Part shown: one piece after another, positions 61,404 to 64,000 of the stretch
Numbering within the stretch: the first letter of the stretch is position 1
How the letters are laid out: the number at the start of each line of letters is the position of its first letter
NCBI RefSeq assembly: GCF_963678635.1
Contig: NC_087068.1
Span: 1,118,001 to 1,182,000, forward strand
DNA: 64,000 bases
Origin: Symsagittifera roscoffensis
Lineage: Eukaryota > Xenacoelomorpha > Acoela > Convolutidae
Direction: 5' to 3'
Notes under the pieces: model-generated
What the model was told of the DNA's origin: nothing
What the model saw: the letters and a program-made list of their open reading frames with translations, nothing else
Databases searched by the model: none
Translations under genes and position numbers: made by a program

Positions 61404-64000
61404 GTAACAAACAGTATTCAGCAACTCATTAAGCTTCGAGGTCTTCAGCTCTGATGATTATTTCAACGCCTTCTAGCTTGCGTAACTAGAAGATTGTGAA
61501 AAGTACACCCAATGCATCAATAGGTGTCTGATGCAAATGATTAATTAATATTACTTGAATGCACATTGTGTATTACTTGAACCCATCATCATAGCTTTTG
61601 TCCAAACACGAATCTCTAAAGAACGAGTAGTGGGCAATGGGTCATGTTATCTTTATAGTGATTAAGAGTAATGAACGAAGTCAAGAATCTTAAATAGGTT
61701 TTGCTGATTTTTTTTGGTTCTCTTTCAGGAAAAAGTCTTAAAATATTGATGCACTTAAGTATAATGAACTTTTTGAGTTCAATTGAAATTCATCTGCTGA
61801 AAGTGACGTAAATAGCATTCTCCAAACACGAACGTACAAATGGCGCAAAAAAACTTGAACGATTTCTAGTTTCAAAGGTGGAAATTAGTTTTTAGATTTC
61901 TAGCGGAATAAAAACTACCTATTGATCCAGTTTTCTCAAGTTGGGTTCATGTTATCTAAAAAGCGCCAATCATAAATTGTTCTAGAAATTCAAAGAGCTG
62001 AAAGTTCATCTATTTTTTTCTTTGAAATTCGAAAGTTGAGATTTTTTTCATGAAAGTCAGTGTTTTTTTGTTTACTGGAGTTTATTACTCTTTTCCAATC
62101 TTCGATTTTTTGTTTACTTGAGTTCGATTGGCTATGTTTTGTTTATTACTGTAGCGATAAGCAAGGGTATTGCAATCGGGTACTATACTTTTTTTCGTAA
62201 ATAACTTTGCTCACAGGTCTCCTTCATCTTCTGACATGCTCAATTTCTTGGAAATGCAAGTAAAACTACTATCGTTTAAGTAGTAATTAATTAAAGCCCG
62301 CTTCAGATTGTAATAATCTTTTCAAAATTTTTACTATAAGTGAAAGTTCACAAATTTGTAAATTTACCAAGCCTAATTTTGAGTTTTTTCTCTTTTTGTT
62401 TCAGTTCTTGTTATAGCGGTTTACTCAACTTCTATTGGCTATTTTCGAGGGCAAAGTATATTCGTATGCGATTATGTTTTTCGGTTTGGAAGGGTCGTAA
62501 AATTTTTTTAAAAGGTATGAAATTTTCTATGTCAAGAGTTTTGTCTTCGGCTCAACAGGTTTTGACCCAAAGTATGTCGCCTTTGTTGCCGCTCGGTAAA
62601 TGATTTCCAAGTTTTTAAAGGCGGTTTGTAAACTTCATCCGATAGAAACATGAAGTTTTTGTAGCTGTATTTTTCGTTGTTTTTCAAGCTAATTTTTCAA
62701 GTAATTTTTTCCAATTTCTTTTTGACTTTTCCCATTCATTATCTTGTAGTGCAACGAGTTTTTATCGCGAAATTGCTCTTCGACTCTACGTAGTATGTTT
62801 AAGAGTCGATGAACTTAATTCAGACTCTTAAATAGGTCGTGATGATTTTTTCGGGAAATTTTACTTTTTTTGCGGTTTGGCTTTTGATTTTTTCTCAAGT
62901 TCAGTTTGTTTCTTTTGTTAGAGGGAAGACAAACTCCACTATCGAGCAGCAAAATTGTGATCGACTTCTAGTTTCGAAAGTGAAATTTAATCAAATTACA
63001 AAGTAAAAATATTATCTATTGATCCTTTGTTCTCAAATTGGGTTAGGTTTATCAAAAAAGTTTCAATCATAAATTCCAAAGTGAAAATATTATCTATTGA
63101 TCCATTGTCCACAATCTGGGTTAGGTTTATCAAAAAAGTTTCAAACATAAATTCAAGGAGCTTTGAAAGATATCAATTTGTTTCTTAGAAATTCAGTATG
63201 TTTTTTTTGTTTACTTGCTTGCATTGACTCTTTTAAGTGTTTGTTGGCTATGTTTTGATTTTTTTGCGGTTTGACGTTTTAAGTTCAGATCATTTCGTTT
63301 GTTCAAAGAAAGCAAACTCCACTATCGAAGAGCTTAAGTATAAGTCCACGAAAAACGTGACTGACTTCTAATCACGAGAATAGATTTTAATTATCAGATT
63401 TCCGGAATAAAATTTTACTTCTTGATCCTGTTTTCTCGAATTGGGTGAATTTTATCAAAAACTGTTAATCTTAAATTGTTCAAGAGTTTCACAGAGATTC
63501 AAGGCTGTCTATTTTAAGTGTAATGGACGCCGTGAAGACTCATCATAGGTCTTGGTGGTTTTTTTTTTTTTTTTTTTTAGGAAAAAGTCTTAAAATGCTC
63601 TAATAACTACAGATGTGCATTCATACTTATTGATGCATTTATGAATGAACTTAGGTATATATGAACTTTTTTAGTTCAATTGAAATTCATCTGATGAAAG
63701 TTACGTAAATAGCACTCTCCAAATACGAACGTGAAAATGGCGCAAGTTTTGAAAGTGGAATATTATTTCTTCATTTCCAGCGGAATAAAAACTTCACCTG
63801 TCGATCCAGTTTTCTCAAATGCGGTTAATGTTATCAAAAAAGCACTATTGATAAATTGTTTTAAAATTCAAAGAGCTTAAAGTTCATCTATTTTTTTTTT
63901 GAAATTCGAAAGTTGAGATTTTATCAACAAAGTCAGTTTTTCTTGTTTACGTGTGTTTATTACTCTTTTCCAATCTTCGATTGGCTATGGTTTTTTCTTG
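61404..64000. repeat. Myosin intron at the window end, packed with one dispersed repeat family
   Basis: No exon seen. Repeated blocks include AGGAAAAAGTCTTAAAAT (about 61,728 and 63,582), CTATTGATCCAGTTTTCTCA (about 61,918, with variants near 63,018, 63,090, 63,425 and 63,800), CAATCATAAATTGTTC and TTCATCTGMTGAAAGT. The same blocks occur near 51,220-51,430 and 57,600-57,950. A perfect 10-bp inverted repeat TTTAAGAGTC/GACTCTTAAA lies at 62798-62832. A T-run lies at 63,548-63,566. Confidence 0.6.

Noticed and set aside
63680-63705. Hammerhead ribozyme (CTGATGA motif)
   Set aside because: No GAAA core element or pairing stem at the required distance.

Overview
The window is eukaryotic (metazoan) nuclear DNA, AT-rich in introns and spacers. 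It holds two spliced host genes at the right end and a large amount of mobile DNA elsewhere. Lineage cannot be fixed from sequence alone. Introns of 0.1-4 kb, a conventional non-muscle myosin II, ADAT3, Ty3/gypsy elements and tRNA-derived SINEs indicate an animal, most likely an invertebrate.

Left part (1-18.9 kb). The window opens inside an A/C-rich retroelement on the + strand: a proline-rich frame broken at a 15-C run, an envelope-like glycoprotein gene broken by three in-frame TAA codons and a frameshift, and an intact 600-codon frame of unknown function that overlaps its end by four bases. Non-coding DNA follows, with decayed LTR fragments and degenerate repeat modules (7.4-12.2 kb). Next is a nearly identical 2.36-kb tandem duplication (12.9-17.6 kb) carrying decayed reverse-transcriptase fragments, and a third, older partial copy.

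Centre (18,906-41,745). A 22.84-kb LTR retrotransposon lies on the - strand. Its two 885-bp LTRs differ at about 3 sites. Reading 5' to 3' on the - strand it has: the 5' LTR; a 2.45-kb leader with a 70-bp triplicate and a CCCAAG minisatellite; ORF1 (2,928 aa gag-pol with two CCHC knuckles, DTG protease, YVDD reverse transcriptase, RNase H, HHCC and DD35E integrase, and a C-terminal macrodomain-like module); a 0.5-kb gap with a 22-bp triplicate; ORF2 (2,959 aa from its ATG, with a coiled coil, an SGNH hydrolase domain with all key residues, a second SGNH-like block and a SUMO-interaction-like tail); and the 3' LTR. Both frames are uninterrupted, so the copy looks young. The hexamer CTCAAG (CTTGAG in the element's sense) is strongly over-represented through LTRs, leader and both ORFs.

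Right part (41.7-64 kb). A 577-bp hAT-type element with a perfect 8-bp target duplication lies beside the retroelement. Then come two + strand host genes: ADAT3 (five exons, 320 aa, complete, every exon joined in phase), which carries a minus-strand non-LTR retrotransposon fragment in intron 2; and the 5' two-thirds of the motor domain of a non-muscle myosin II heavy chain, which runs off the right edge. The myosin gene shows two candidate microexons in the loop-1 intron, a 33-nt in-frame cassette exon and a GC-AG intron. Its introns carry tRNA-derived SINEs ending in a conserved hairpin, and a second dispersed repeat family.
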